Origin: Rhodospirillales bacterium
GTDB lineage: Bacteria; Pseudomonadota; Alphaproteobacteria; Rhodospirillales; Magnetospirillaceae
Direction of reading: 5' to 3'
NCBI GenBank assembly: GCA_015654615.1
Contig: JAATGN010000283.1
Coordinates: forward strand, 1 to 36,923
Length of the DNA: 36,923 nucleotides
In this document: positions 17,237 through 24,881 of the stretch, piece after piece
How positions within the stretch are numbered: the stretch's first letter is position 1
Layout of the letters: every line of letters starts with the position of its first letter
The notes under the pieces: generated by a model
Database searches by the model: none
The model's input: only the letters and a program-made list of their open reading frames with translations
Told to the model about the DNA's origin: nothing
Made by a program: the position numbers and the translations under genes

Positions 17237-18136
17237 TCATGCGATCTCGTTCAGTTCCGGCGCGAGCCGCCGCACCTCGGCGACCAGGGCCGCCGTGAGC
17301 GGCGGCTGCGGATCCCGCACCGAAACCACCATTCCGATCAGGGTGCTCATTTCCGGCGCGACGATGGGAATGCTGAGAATGTTCGCGGGCAGACCGAGCG
17401 ATTCGGCCACGATGCGCGGCATGACGGACGACCACAATCCCTTTCTCAGATGCGTCGCCAGCACGACGAGGGAATTCGATTCCAGGATCGGTTCGACGCC
17501 GACGCCGGCTTCCTTGAAAATGCGGTCGATGATCCGGCGGTTTTGCATGTCGGAGCTGAGAAGGGCGAGCGGAAGCGTGGCCACCTCTTCCCACGTCACG
17601 CTTTGGCGGCCGCCGAACGGACCGGCCGCCGCCGTGACCAGATGGTATCGCTCGCGATAGAGCGGAACCTCCATCACCTGTCCGACCGGTTCGTTGTCGA
17701 GATAGGTGATCCCGGCGTCGGCCTCGAGATTTTCCAGGCGGGACAGCACCTCGGTCGAGGTCTGCGACGAAATCGTCAGCTTGACGTCGGCGTGCAGCTT
17801 CCAGAAGGCCGCGGTGAGATAGGCCATGATCGGCAGCGCCGTCGGCACCACGGCCAGGCGCAGATGCCCGCTCAGCCCCTGTTTCATCGTTTCGATGTCG
17901 GCATGCATGGCGCGGGTGTTGCCGACGATCCGCCGCGCCCACTCCAGAACCCGCTGTCCCTCCGCGGTGAAGCCGACGAAGCGCGAGCCGCGATCGACCA
18001 GGGGAACCCCGAAATGCGACTCGAGCTGCTTGATCGCCAGCGACAGATTGGGCTGCGAGACGCCGCAAACCTGCGCGGCGCGGCCAAAATGCTCTTCCCG
18101 AGCCAAGGCGATCAGAAATCCGAGCTTTTCTTGCAT
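17237..18136 (-). CDS. LysR-type regulator 2 (paralog of the one at 5343-6242)
   Basis: 299 aa. The HTH segment HFGRAAQVCGVSQPNLSLAI matches LysR 1 at all but one residue over this stretch, while the effector domain differs more (about 82% identity overall by eye). It sits between hypC (79 nt upstream) and selA (37 nt downstream) in one strand-uniform run, so it is likely produced with the Cys-type formate dehydrogenase and the Sec-synthesis genes. LysR proteins usually work as tetramers, and such close paralogs could form mixed ones. Likely targets are the GAT-N11-ATC dyads at 9272, 9560, 21873 and 22152. The effector is unknown; formate or a selenium-related signal are hypotheses. Confidence 0.9.
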   Translation of the reverse strand: MQEKLGFLIALAREEHFGRAAQVCGVSQPNLSLAIKQLESHFGVPLVDRGSRFVGFTAEGQRVLEWARRIVGNTRAMHADIETMKQGLSGHLRLAVVPTALPIMAYLTAAFWKLHADVKLTISSQTSTEVLSRLENLEADAGITYLDNEPVGQVMEVPLYRERYHLVTAAAGPFGGRQSVTWEEVATLPLALLSSDMQNRRIIDRIFKEAGVGVEPILESNSLVVLATHLRKGLWSSVMPRIVAESLGLPANILSIPIVAPEMSTLIGMVVSVRDPQPPLTAALVAEVRRLAPELNEIA

Positions 18137-18215
18137 GGCGGAAGGTCCGTTCGGACGGCGCGAGTCAGCGGCGCGTCATGACATCGAGCGACGCGCGATC
18201 CGTTCGGCGGAGCGA

Positions 18216-18506
18216 TCAGACATGGTTTCCTCCACCCGTTTCGTGTTCGGGGGCCGGGCGAAGGTCGGCGTCGTCGACCGCGAAGCCGTCCATGGCGGCG
18301 AAGATGGAAAGGCGCGACCGCGCCTCGGCCTCGTCCATCAGCGACAGGACGAATCCCGCATGCACGACGGCCCAGCGGCCGAGCAGCTCCGAGCCGTCGG
18401 CGACCAGCGCGGCGCTCACCTCTTCGCGCCCGGCGGGTCCTTCGACCACGACGGAGTCCGTCTCGGCGAGGATGGCGACAATTTTAACCGGAAGGGCGAT
18501 GCACAT
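18216..18506 (-). CDS. hypC: Hydrogenase maturation chaperone HypC
   Basis: 96 aa. The start MCIALPVKIVAI carries the invariant Cys2 with which HypC/HybG binds the Fe(CN)2CO unit and the hydrogenase large subunit precursor. VVEGPAGREEVSAALV and VHAGFVLSLMDEAEA are family features. ATG at 18506 is fixed by Cys2; upstream in-frame codons do not belong. It has a slightly extended C-terminus (FAVDDADLRPAPEHE). Its partner genes hypD, hypE and hypF are not in the window, so this HypC must use a shared set from elsewhere or be a dedicated copy for HyfG. Confidence 0.93.
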   Translation of the reverse strand: MCIALPVKIVAILAETDSVVVEGPAGREEVSAALVADGSELLGRWAVVHAGFVLSLMDEAEARSRLSIFAAMDGFAVDDADLRPAPEHETGGGNHV

Positions 18507-18556
18507 GATCCTGGATCCTTGGTCGTGGGTCGGTTCGACACAGCCGGCCGGCGGCG

Positions 18557-18898
18557 TCAAGCGACCTCCATCTCGATAAACCGCATTCCGTCGCCGCCCG
18601 TCGGCTTCAATCGGCCCTTTCCGCAGGCGGGGCAATCGTCCTGGCGCGACTCCACCTCGACCTCGGCGCCACAGTCCAGGCAGATCGCCCGGCCGCGCGG
18701 GCGGTCGATTTCCAGGGCGGTGTGCTCCAGAAACGTTCCCCGCGCCATGATCTCGAAAGCATATTGCAGGGCTTCGGGCTCCAGGCAGCTGAATTGGCCG
18801 ATCTCCAGGCGGACCCGTTTGACGTGGGCGAAACGTCTGGCTTCCTGCTCCTGGGCGATTCGATCGAGCAAAGCCTCACAGATCGTCAGTTCGTGCAT
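18557..18898 (-). CDS. hypA: Hydrogenase nickel insertion protein HypA
   Basis: 113 aa, normal HypA/HybF length. His2 (MHELTICEALL) forms the nickel site, and Cys73, Cys76, Cys89 and Cys92 (CLDC and CPAC) form the zinc site. It passes nickel, with HypB, to the hydrogenase large subunit. It lies 76 nt after fdhF-Cys and 50 nt before hypC. hypB is not in the window. Confidence 0.95.
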   Translation of the reverse strand: MHELTICEALLDRIAQEQEARRFAHVKRVRLEIGQFSCLEPEALQYAFEIMARGTFLEHTALEIDRPRGRAICLDCGAEVEVESRQDDCPACGKGRLKPTGGDGMRFIEMEVA

Positions 18899-18974
18899 AG
18901 GACTCTCTCTGATGACAAAAAATCGGAAACGGCCGCCGGCCGGCAGCCGCTCCCGGCCGAATCGAGACGGACCC

Positions 18975-21155
18975 TCAGGCGGCGCGGGTGGGCACCCGGC
19001 TCGCCTCCTTGCGCAGGCTCCCCTTCAACTGGGTGTATTTCTGCTGCACGGCGGCTTCGGCGGCGACCTGATCGACGATGGCCTCCACCTTGACGGCGCT
19101 GTATTTGTATTCCGGCGTCTTGGAGATCGGGTCGACGTGATGGATCGTCAATTCGTTGCAGGCGCCGATCCACCATTGATAGGTCATATAGACCGCGCCG
19201 GCATTGGTCCGGTCGGTGATGTCGGCCCGCGCCATGACCTTGCCGCGGCGCGACGACACCCACACCAATTGCCGGTCCCTGATTCCCAGCGGCCTGGCGT
19301 CTTCCGGGTTGATGGTCACATAACCCGGCTCGTCGGCCAGCGTTTGCAAGGCCGAGCAATTGCCGGTCATCGACCGGCAGGAATAATGGCCGACCTCGCG
19401 CACCGTGCACAGCACTAGCGGGAAGGCCTCGTCGAGCGTATCGAGCGGCGGGCGCCATTCGGAGGCGAACAGCAAGGCCTTGCCGCCCTCTCTCTGGAAC
19501 ACATTGCCTTCGTAAAGGTAAGGCGTGCCGGGCGATTCGAGCGTGGTGCAGGGCCATTGCACATAGCCCAGGCCATCCAGTTTCTCGTAGGTCGCGCCGT
19601 AATAAAGCGGGCAGAGCGCCCGCAACTCGTCCCAGATTTGCCGGGTGTCGTCGTATTTCATCGGATAGCCGAGCGCGGTGGCCATCAGCCCGAAGATCTC
19701 CCAGTCGTGCTTGACGTCGCCCTTGGCGTCGACGGCCCTGGTGAAGCGCTGGAAGCCGCGGTCGGCGCTGGAAAACACGCCGTCATGCTCGCCCCAGGAG
19801 GTGGCGGGCAGGATGACGTCGGCGAACATCGCCGTCTTCGTCATGAAGATGTCCTGGACGATCATGAAGTCCAGCGCCTCGAACGCCTCGCGAACCATGT
19901 TCAGGTCGGGCTCGGTCTGCGCCGGATCTTCGCCGAAACAATAAAAGGCCCTGATCTTGCCTTCTTCGACCAGGTGCGGCACGTCGGTGATGCTGCAGCC
20001 CACCTCGTCGGGCAGGTTCTCGACGCCCCATGCCGCGGCGAACTTCGCGCGGACCGCGGCGTCGGTGACGCTTTGATAGCCGGGGAAGACATTGGGCAGG
20101 GCGCCCATGTCGCAGGCGCCCTGAACATTGTTCTGGCCGCGCACCGGGCCGACGCCGACGTTGGGACGGCCGAGATTGCCGGTCAGCACCGCCAGGCTCG
20201 ACAGGCCCTTCACCACGTCGACGGCCTGGCCCCACTGGGTCACCCCCATCCCCCACAGAATGGTCGCCGAGGGGGCGGCGGCGTAAATGCGCATGGCCTC
20301 GCGGATCGTGCCGGCGGGAAGGCCGGTGACGGACTCGACATATTCCGGCGTGTATTTCGCCACCGTGGCCTTGTATTCCTCGAATCCCTCCGAGAAATTC
20401 GCCACATAGTCCTGGTCGTAGAGGCCTTCGGCGATCAGGACGTTGGCGAAGGCGTTGACCAGCGCCATGTTCGAGCCGTTTTTCAGCTGCAGCCACAGAT
20501 CGGCGATGCGGGCGGTCTCGATGCGACGCGGATCGCAGACGATGATCTGCGCGCCCTTTTCCTTGGCCTTGACGATTCTCCGCGCGACGATCGGGTGGCT
20601 GTCGGCCGCGTTGTAGCCGAACACCAGGATGCATTTGCTGTTCTCGATCTCGGCCATCGAATTGCTCATGGCGCCGTTGCCCAGCGTCACCATCAGGCCG
20701 GAAACCGACGGTCCATGGCAGACGCGGGCGCAACAGTCGACGTTGTTGGTGCCGACGACGGCGCGGGCCAATTTCTGCATGACATAATTCGATTCGTTGC
20801 CGGTTCCGCGCGACGACCCCGTCAACATGATGGAATCCGGGCCGTGCGCCGCCTTGATTTCGGCCAGGCGCGACGCGGCGAAGCGAATGGCCTCGTCCCA
20901 CGACACGACTTCGAATTCGGCGCTCCGGGTCCGCCTGATCATCGGATAGCGCAGCCGGGGAGTCAGGATCTTGGTGTCGTTGACGAAGTCCCACCCGTAA
21001 TAACCCTTGAGGCAAAGCTCGCCTTCATTGGTGGCACCGTTCAGGGGTTCCGCCCCGATCACCTTGCCGTTTTCGACCAGTAAATTCAGCTTACAGCCGG
21101 ACCCGCAATAGGGGCATACGGTCATATGCTTTTCAACGGTCTTCTGCTTCTTCAC
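18975..21155 (-). CDS. Cysteine-type formate dehydrogenase H (FdhF paralog)
   Basis: 726 aa, bis-MGD formate dehydrogenase very like the Sec enzyme at 7013-9157 (about two thirds identical by eye). [4Fe-4S] ligands are Cys14, Cys17, Cys21 and Cys48. The active-site residue is Cys146 (TGC at 20718-20720) followed by His147, in place of Sec. The DNA after this codon no longer forms the SECIS stem. A GTG at 21155 is chosen as start because GAGGAGGAC sits just upstream; it gives MKKQKTVEKHMTVCPYC. The HydN-like Fe-S gene lies 42 nt upstream, and hypA, hypC, lysR, selA and selD follow on the same strand. Cys enzymes of this family are typically slower than Sec ones, so this may be the form used when selenium is scarce. 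Confidence 0.94.
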   Translation of the reverse strand: MKKQKTVEKHMTVCPYCGSGCKLNLLVENGKVIGAEPLNGATNEGELCLKGYYGWDFVNDTKILTPRLRYPMIRRTRSAEFEVVSWDEAIRFAASRLAEIKAAHGPDSIMLTGSSRGTGNESNYVMQKLARAVVGTNNVDCCARVCHGPSVSGLMVTLGNGAMSNSMAEIENSKCILVFGYNAADSHPIVARRIVKAKEKGAQIIVCDPRRIETARIADLWLQLKNGSNMALVNAFANVLIAEGLYDQDYVANFSEGFEEYKATVAKYTPEYVESVTGLPAGTIREAMRIYAAAPSATILWGMGVTQWGQAVDVVKGLSSLAVLTGNLGRPNVGVGPVRGQNNVQGACDMGALPNVFPGYQSVTDAAVRAKFAAAWGVENLPDEVGCSITDVPHLVEEGKIRAFYCFGEDPAQTEPDLNMVREAFEALDFMIVQDIFMTKTAMFADVILPATSWGEHDGVFSSADRGFQRFTRAVDAKGDVKHDWEIFGLMATALGYPMKYDDTRQIWDELRALCPLYYGATYEKLDGLGYVQWPCTTLESPGTPYLYEGNVFQREGGKALLFASEWRPPLDTLDEAFPLVLCTVREVGHYSCRSMTGNCSALQTLADEPGYVTINPEDARPLGIRDRQLVWVSSRRGKVMARADITDRTNAGAVYMTYQWWIGACNELTIHHVDPISKTPEYKYSAVKVEAIVDQVAAEAAVQQKYTQLKGSLRKEASRVPTRAA

Positions 21156-21197
21156 GGCCCGTCCTCCTCTGTCCATCCGCAACTCGGTGGAATGGTC

Positions 21198-21785
21198 TTA
21201 AGGTCTCGCTTCGTTTTCCACGGCCTTGCGCACGGCTTGCTTGCGGCGCTCGGTCATGGTGTCTCGCGTGCCCTGCGGGAGGAAGATGTTCAAGGCCTGG
21301 GTCGGACAGGCCGAAACGCAGGCCGGACCCTTGGCGCGGTCGATGCAGAGATCGCATTTGTGCGCCTGGGCCTTCACGCCGGTGGAAAGCCGGACGCCGG
21401 CATAGGGGCGCGACACCGACACCGTGATGATGTCCATCATTCCGTAAGGACAGGCGAGCATGCAGCTCTTGCAGCCGATGCAGCGGTCCTGATTGACCTG
21501 GACGCTGTTCTGCACGTGAGAGATCGCCCCGTTCGGGCAGACGCTCGCGCAAGGGGCGTCGTCGCAGTGATGACAGGTCACCGGCATGCAGACGTTCTCG
21601 GATCTGATGACCGTGAGGCGCGGCATATATCCGAGGTAGGCGAGAACTTCATTCTCTTCGTTCTCGTCGATCCGGGCGCCGGCGGCGGCACCCTTGCTGT
21701 CCTTGGCATGCGCCAGCACACAGGCGATTTCGCATGTCCGACAGCCGATGCACTTGCTCGGCGTTACGTCAATAAAGCGGTTCAT
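21198..21785 (-). CDS. HydN/HycB-like 4Fe-4S electron transfer protein
   Basis: 195 aa, no membrane segments. Four cysteine clusters for four [4Fe-4S] centres: CIGCRTCEIAC (Cys12-22), CHHCDDAPCASVCP, CIGCKSCMLACP and CDLCIDRAKGPACVSACP. Matches the HydN/HycB family that links FdhF to the hydrogenase. ATG at 21785 with GGAAGG and AGGA upstream; the frame extends to 21833 but the family begins at MNRFIDVTPSKCIGC. First gene of the minus-strand run, 42 nt before fdhF-Cys, so it is the most likely partner of the Cys enzyme. HyfA (22221) has the same architecture. Confidence 0.93.
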   Translation of the reverse strand: MNRFIDVTPSKCIGCRTCEIACVLAHAKDSKGAAAGARIDENEENEVLAYLGYMPRLTVIRSENVCMPVTCHHCDDAPCASVCPNGAISHVQNSVQVNQDRCIGCKSCMLACPYGMMDIITVSVSRPYAGVRLSTGVKAQAHKCDLCIDRAKGPACVSACPTQALNIFLPQGTRDTMTERRKQAVRKAVENEARP

Positions 21786-21872
21786 TCCTAGCCTTCCTTC
21801 TTCGGAAACTCTGACCAATTGTTTTTCGATCAATAATTAAAGGTAAATCGATCAATAAATAAAAGATATCGC

Positions 21873-21893
21873 TCGATATTGCTGTCTTATCGA
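21873..21893. promoter_or_regulatory. LysR-type operator, TCGAT-N11-ATCGA, upstream of the fdhF-Cys operon
   Basis: TCGAT, 11 bases (ATTGCTGTCTT), ATCGA, with the same 5-bp ends and spacing as the palindrome at 9560-9580. It is 88 bp from the start of the Fe-S gene, on the side from which a LysR activator would act. The TCGATCAATAA direct repeats lie between it and the gene. Confidence 0.55.
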
Positions 21894-21971
21894 ACCAGCA
21901 AAAAGCCTCTCTCTCCGTCACCTACATGAAAAAAAGACAATTTTCCACGTTCAAACGGTACAGCGTAAAAA

Positions 21972-21988
21972 AATCACCTTTACTCATT
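21972..21988 (-). promoter_or_regulatory. 17-bp element shared between the two formate regulatory regions, copy 2
   Basis: On the minus strand AATGAGTAAAGGTGATT, one mismatch from the copy at 9443-9459. It is 187 bp upstream of the Fe-S gene and about 230 bp upstream of hyfA. Confidence 0.5.
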
Positions 21989-22151
21989 TGTGTCAATTCG
22001 GATAACGTTCCGCAACGCCAAAGACGGTGATAATATACGGTACGTCTTACATCAAGATAACAGCGGAATATGGTGGGATTTGGCGCAATTCCGTGGTTTT
22101 TAAAGGGTCAATCTGGTTCGAAACAGCGGCTCTATACTTATTTTATATTGG

Positions 22152-22172
22152 CCAATAAGGTTTACTTATCGT
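22152..22172. promoter_or_regulatory. Candidate LysR-type box upstream of hyfA
   Basis: AATAAG (22154-22159), GTTTA, CTTATC (22165-22170). Compare GATAAG, TGTTA, CTTATC in the palindrome at 9560-9580. It satisfies T-N11-A. It is close to the hyfA start (about 50 bp), so it would overlap the promoter or leader. Confidence 0.5.
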
Positions 22173-22220
22173 GGGGGCGAATCGGGTGATGCTGCGACAT
22201 GCATGTTCGGAGGTGCGGAA

Positions 22221-22823
22221 ATGAACCGCTTTGTCATCGCGGAGGCCAGCCGGTGTATCGGGTGCAACACCTGCATGGCCGCGTGTGCCACGGCGCATAA
22301 GGCCGCAGGGTTGCAATCGCAGCCCCGGTTGACCTTGACCAAGACGGAAGACATCTCGGCGCCCGTTCTCTGCCGCCATTGCGAGGAAGCCTTCTGCGCG
22401 CGGGTCTGTCCGGTCAACGCCATCACCCAGGACGCCGAGTCCAGCCGGGTCGTCGTCGACGAGAAATCCTGCGTCGGCTGCAAGATGTGCGCCCTGGCCT
22501 GTCCCTTCGGCGCCATTACGCCGAGCGGCACCAGCACGGCCGGCGTCGCCGGCGTCAAGACGATGACGCCGACCTTTTCGAAATCGCTCGATCCGATGCT
22601 GGCTTGGGAGATCGGCGTGCGGACCGTCGCCGTGAAGTGCGATTTGTGCGCCTTCAATCCCGATGGTCCGGCCTGCATCCGCGTCTGTCCGACCAAGGGC
22701 CTGGTCCTGGTCGATCACGAAACGCTGCGGCGGGCCAACGTCATCAAGAAAAAGAACAATGCGTGGCAAGGGTCGGGCATGCCCATCGCCACGGCCTTGG
22801 CCACATTCAAGGAGCGGGAATGA
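22221..22823 (+). CDS. hyfA: Hydrogenase-4 electron transfer protein HyfA/HycB-like
   Basis: 200 aa (E. coli HyfA 205). Four [4Fe-4S] cysteine groups: CIGCNTCMAAC (Cys12-22), CRHCEEAFCARVCP, CVGCKMCALACP and CDLCAFNPDGPACIRVCP. It carries electrons from formate dehydrogenase to the HyfG/HyfI catalytic pair at the cytoplasmic face. ATG at 22221 follows GGAGGT at ideal spacing. Its stop overlaps the hyfB start (ATGA), starting a chain of translationally coupled genes. Confidence 0.94.
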   Translation: MNRFVIAEASRCIGCNTCMAACATAHKAAGLQSQPRLTLTKTEDISAPVLCRHCEEAFCARVCPVNAITQDAESSRVVVDEKSCVGCKMCALACPFGAITPSGTSTAGVAGVKTMTPTFSKSLDPMLAWEIGVRTVAVKCDLCAFNPDGPACIRVCPTKGLVLVDHETLRRANVIKKKNNAWQGSGMPIATALATFKERE

Positions 22824-24871
22824 CCATGACCTCTCTCGGTGTCCTGCGGGATCCCTTCGATCCGCTGCTGCTTTCGCTGCTGATCTCGGCGGTGGGGGGC
22901 CTCGTCAGCCTGTTTCTCCGGTCTTCCGACCGCTGGGCGATCCGGGTGGCCGGGGTGAGCGGCGCCGTCGCCGCGCTGGTCAGCCTGTACGCCGGCCTGT
23001 CGTCGCTGAACGCGCCGGCCCGCACGCTTGTGGCGACGGGGCCTTATCCCTTCGCCCATTTCGTGCTGCGGATCGATCCGCTGGCCGCCCTTCTGATCGC
23101 GGTCATCTCGCTTCTTTCCCTGGTGGTTTCGATCTATTCGCTGGCCTATGTCCGGGAATATCTCGGACGCGGGGTCGGGGCGATGGGCTTCTTCATGAAT
23201 TTCTTCATCGCCTCGATGATTCTCGTCGTCGCGGCCGACAATGCCTTCTGGTTTCTCATCTTCTTCGAAATGATGTCGCTCACCTCCTACTTCGTGGTGA
23301 TCTTCGATCAGGACGAAGAGGCGGTTTCGGCCGGCTTTCTCTATTTCGTCGTGGCGCACGCCGGTTCCGTGCTGATCATGGCCGCTTTCTTCATCATGGC
23401 GAATTACGCCGGAAGCTACGATTTTTCGGCCTTTCGCGCGGCTTCGGTGCCGGCGCCGCTGAATTCGGTGGTCTTCCTGCTGGGGTTCCTGGGGTTCGGC
23501 GCCAAGGCGGGCATCATTCCGCTGCATGTCTGGTTGCCGCGGGCCCACCCGGCCGCGCCGTCGCACGCCTCGGCCCTGATGTCGGGCGTGATGATCAAGA
23601 TCGGCGTGTTCGGCATCATCAAGGTCGGCATCGACCTGCTGGGCGGCAACGGCGGCGTCTTGTGGTGGGGGCTGCTGGTCCTGGCCTGCGGCGCGATTTC
23701 GTCGGTCCTGGGCGTCATCTACGCGCTGGTCGAACATGACATCAAGAAATTGCTGGCCTATCACAGCGTCGAGAACATCGGGATCATCCTGCTGGGCGTC
23801 GGCGTCGGCATGATCGGCATCAGTACCGGCCATCCGGTTCTGGCCGTGCTGGGCCTCATGGCCGGCCTTTACCATCTGGTCAATCACGCGGTGTTCAAGG
23901 GCCTGCTGTTCCTGGGCGCCGGGGCGGTGATCTATCGCCTGCACACCAAGGACATGGAAAAAATGGGCGGGCTGTCGCGGCGCATGCCATGGACGGCCTT
24001 TTCCTTCCTGATCGGCGCGCTGGCGATTTCGGCGATCCCGCCGCTCAACGGCTTCGTTTCCGAATGGTACACCTACCAATCCCTGTTCGCCGCCGCGCTG
24101 GACGGCACCTGGGCGGTCAAGCTGGCCGCTCCGGTCGCCGCGGTGATGCTGGCCTTGACCGGCGCCCTGGCCGTCATGTGTTTCGTCAAGGCTTACGGGG
24201 TGATTTTCGCCGGCCCGTCCCGCAACCCGCATGCCGACGAGGTGCGCGAAGTCCCGGCGCCGATGGTGGCCGGCATGGTCATTCTCGCCGCCGTTTGCGT
24301 CGGTCTCGGACTGGGGGCCCCCGTCGTGGCGCCGATCATCGGCGGCATTGCGGCGGCGACGGCCGGGCTCGCCCCGGTCACCTTCGCCGACGGCTTCGTT
24401 CTGCTTCCGGCCAATTCCCACCAGGCGGTTCTGTCGACCCCCCTGGTGGCGGTGCTGCTGGTCGGGATGACGATTTTGCCGATCATCCTCAAGCTCATCC
24501 TTTCCGGCAGCGGCCGGCCGGCGTCGCGGCGCGGCGCCGCGCCCTGGGCCGCCGGCTATTTGCCGGACAGCCACATGTCGGCGACGGCGAACAGCTTCGC
24601 CCAGCCGATTCGCATGTTCTTCCGGCCGCTCTACGACGCGCGGCGGAACACCGAGGGCGGGTGGGACAAGGTCGTGCACGCCTTCGACCGGTTCACCACT
24701 TTCGCGCGGCGCAACGAGTCGTTCTGGGATCGCAGCCTCGTCGATCCCGCGGTTCGCGGCACGGAAGTCCTGGGCCGGCGGCTCCAGGTGATTCAGGGCG
24801 GGGATTTCCGGATCTACTGTCTCTATATCGTCGCCGCGCTGGTCGTCCTTCTCCTCATGACTGTTCGATAG
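22820..24871 (+). CDS. hyfB: Hydrogenase-4 membrane subunit HyfB (antiporter-like, NuoL/M family)
   Basis: 683 aa (E. coli HyfB 672) with many membrane helices. The proton-antiporter core includes FLGFGAKAGIIPLHVWLPRAHPAAPSH (split over residues around 230-260) and KLLAYHSVENIGIILLGVGVG; a final membrane helix closes the C-terminus (IYCLYIVAALVVLLLMTV). It belongs to the membrane arm and may take part in ion translocation. ATG at 22820 overlaps the hyfA stop by 4 nt; a second ATG two codons on is possible. The next gene begins 10 nt after the stop. Confidence 0.94.
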   Translation: MTMTSLGVLRDPFDPLLLSLLISAVGGLVSLFLRSSDRWAIRVAGVSGAVAALVSLYAGLSSLNAPARTLVATGPYPFAHFVLRIDPLAALLIAVISLLSLVVSIYSLAYVREYLGRGVGAMGFFMNFFIASMILVVAADNAFWFLIFFEMMSLTSYFVVIFDQDEEAVSAGFLYFVVAHAGSVLIMAAFFIMANYAGSYDFSAFRAASVPAPLNSVVFLLGFLGFGAKAGIIPLHVWLPRAHPAAPSHASALMSGVMIKIGVFGIIKVGIDLLGGNGGVLWWGLLVLACGAISSVLGVIYALVEHDIKKLLAYHSVENIGIILLGVGVGMIGISTGHPVLAVLGLMAGLYHLVNHAVFKGLLFLGAGAVIYRLHTKDMEKMGGLSRRMPWTAFSFLIGALAISAIPPLNGFVSEWYTYQSLFAAALDGTWAVKLAAPVAAVMLALTGALAVMCFVKAYGVIFAGPSRNPHADEVREVPAPMVAGMVILAAVCVGLGLGAPVVAPIIGGIAAATAGLAPVTFADGFVLLPANSHQAVLSTPLVAVLLVGMTILPIILKLILSGSGRPASRRGAAPWAAGYLPDSHMSATANSFAQPIRMFFRPLYDARRNTEGGWDKVVHAFDRFTTFARRNESFWDRSLVDPAVRGTEVLGRRLQVIQGGDFRIYCLYIVAALVVLLLMTVR

Positions 24872-24881
24872 GAGGTCCGCC

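Larger units (their letters stand above)
21786..22220. other. Divergent AT-rich control region of the fdhF-Cys and hyf operons
   Basis: 435 bp with no supportable gene. Contents: two direct repeats of TCGATCAATAA 22 bp apart (21826-21836 and 21848-21858), a LysR-type dyad (21873-21893), the shared 17-bp element (21972-21988, minus), TTCCGCAA (22008-22015), AGCGGAAT (22062-22069), and a second LysR-type dyad 49 bp before hyfA (22152-22172). No sigma-54 motif was found. Confidence 0.75.

Noticed and set aside
21826..21858. FNR boxes (TTGAT-N4-ATCAA) in the repeated TCGATCAATAA sequences
   Set aside because: Only one half-site matches in each case. They are reported as direct repeats, not FNR sites.
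21786..22220. Sigma-54 (-24/-12) promoter for hyfA or the Fe-S gene
   Set aside because: Enterobacterial hyc/hyf operons use sigma-54, so I looked for GG-N10-GC on both strands here and in 9158-9818; candidates such as TGGTGGGATTTGGCGC have the wrong spacing.
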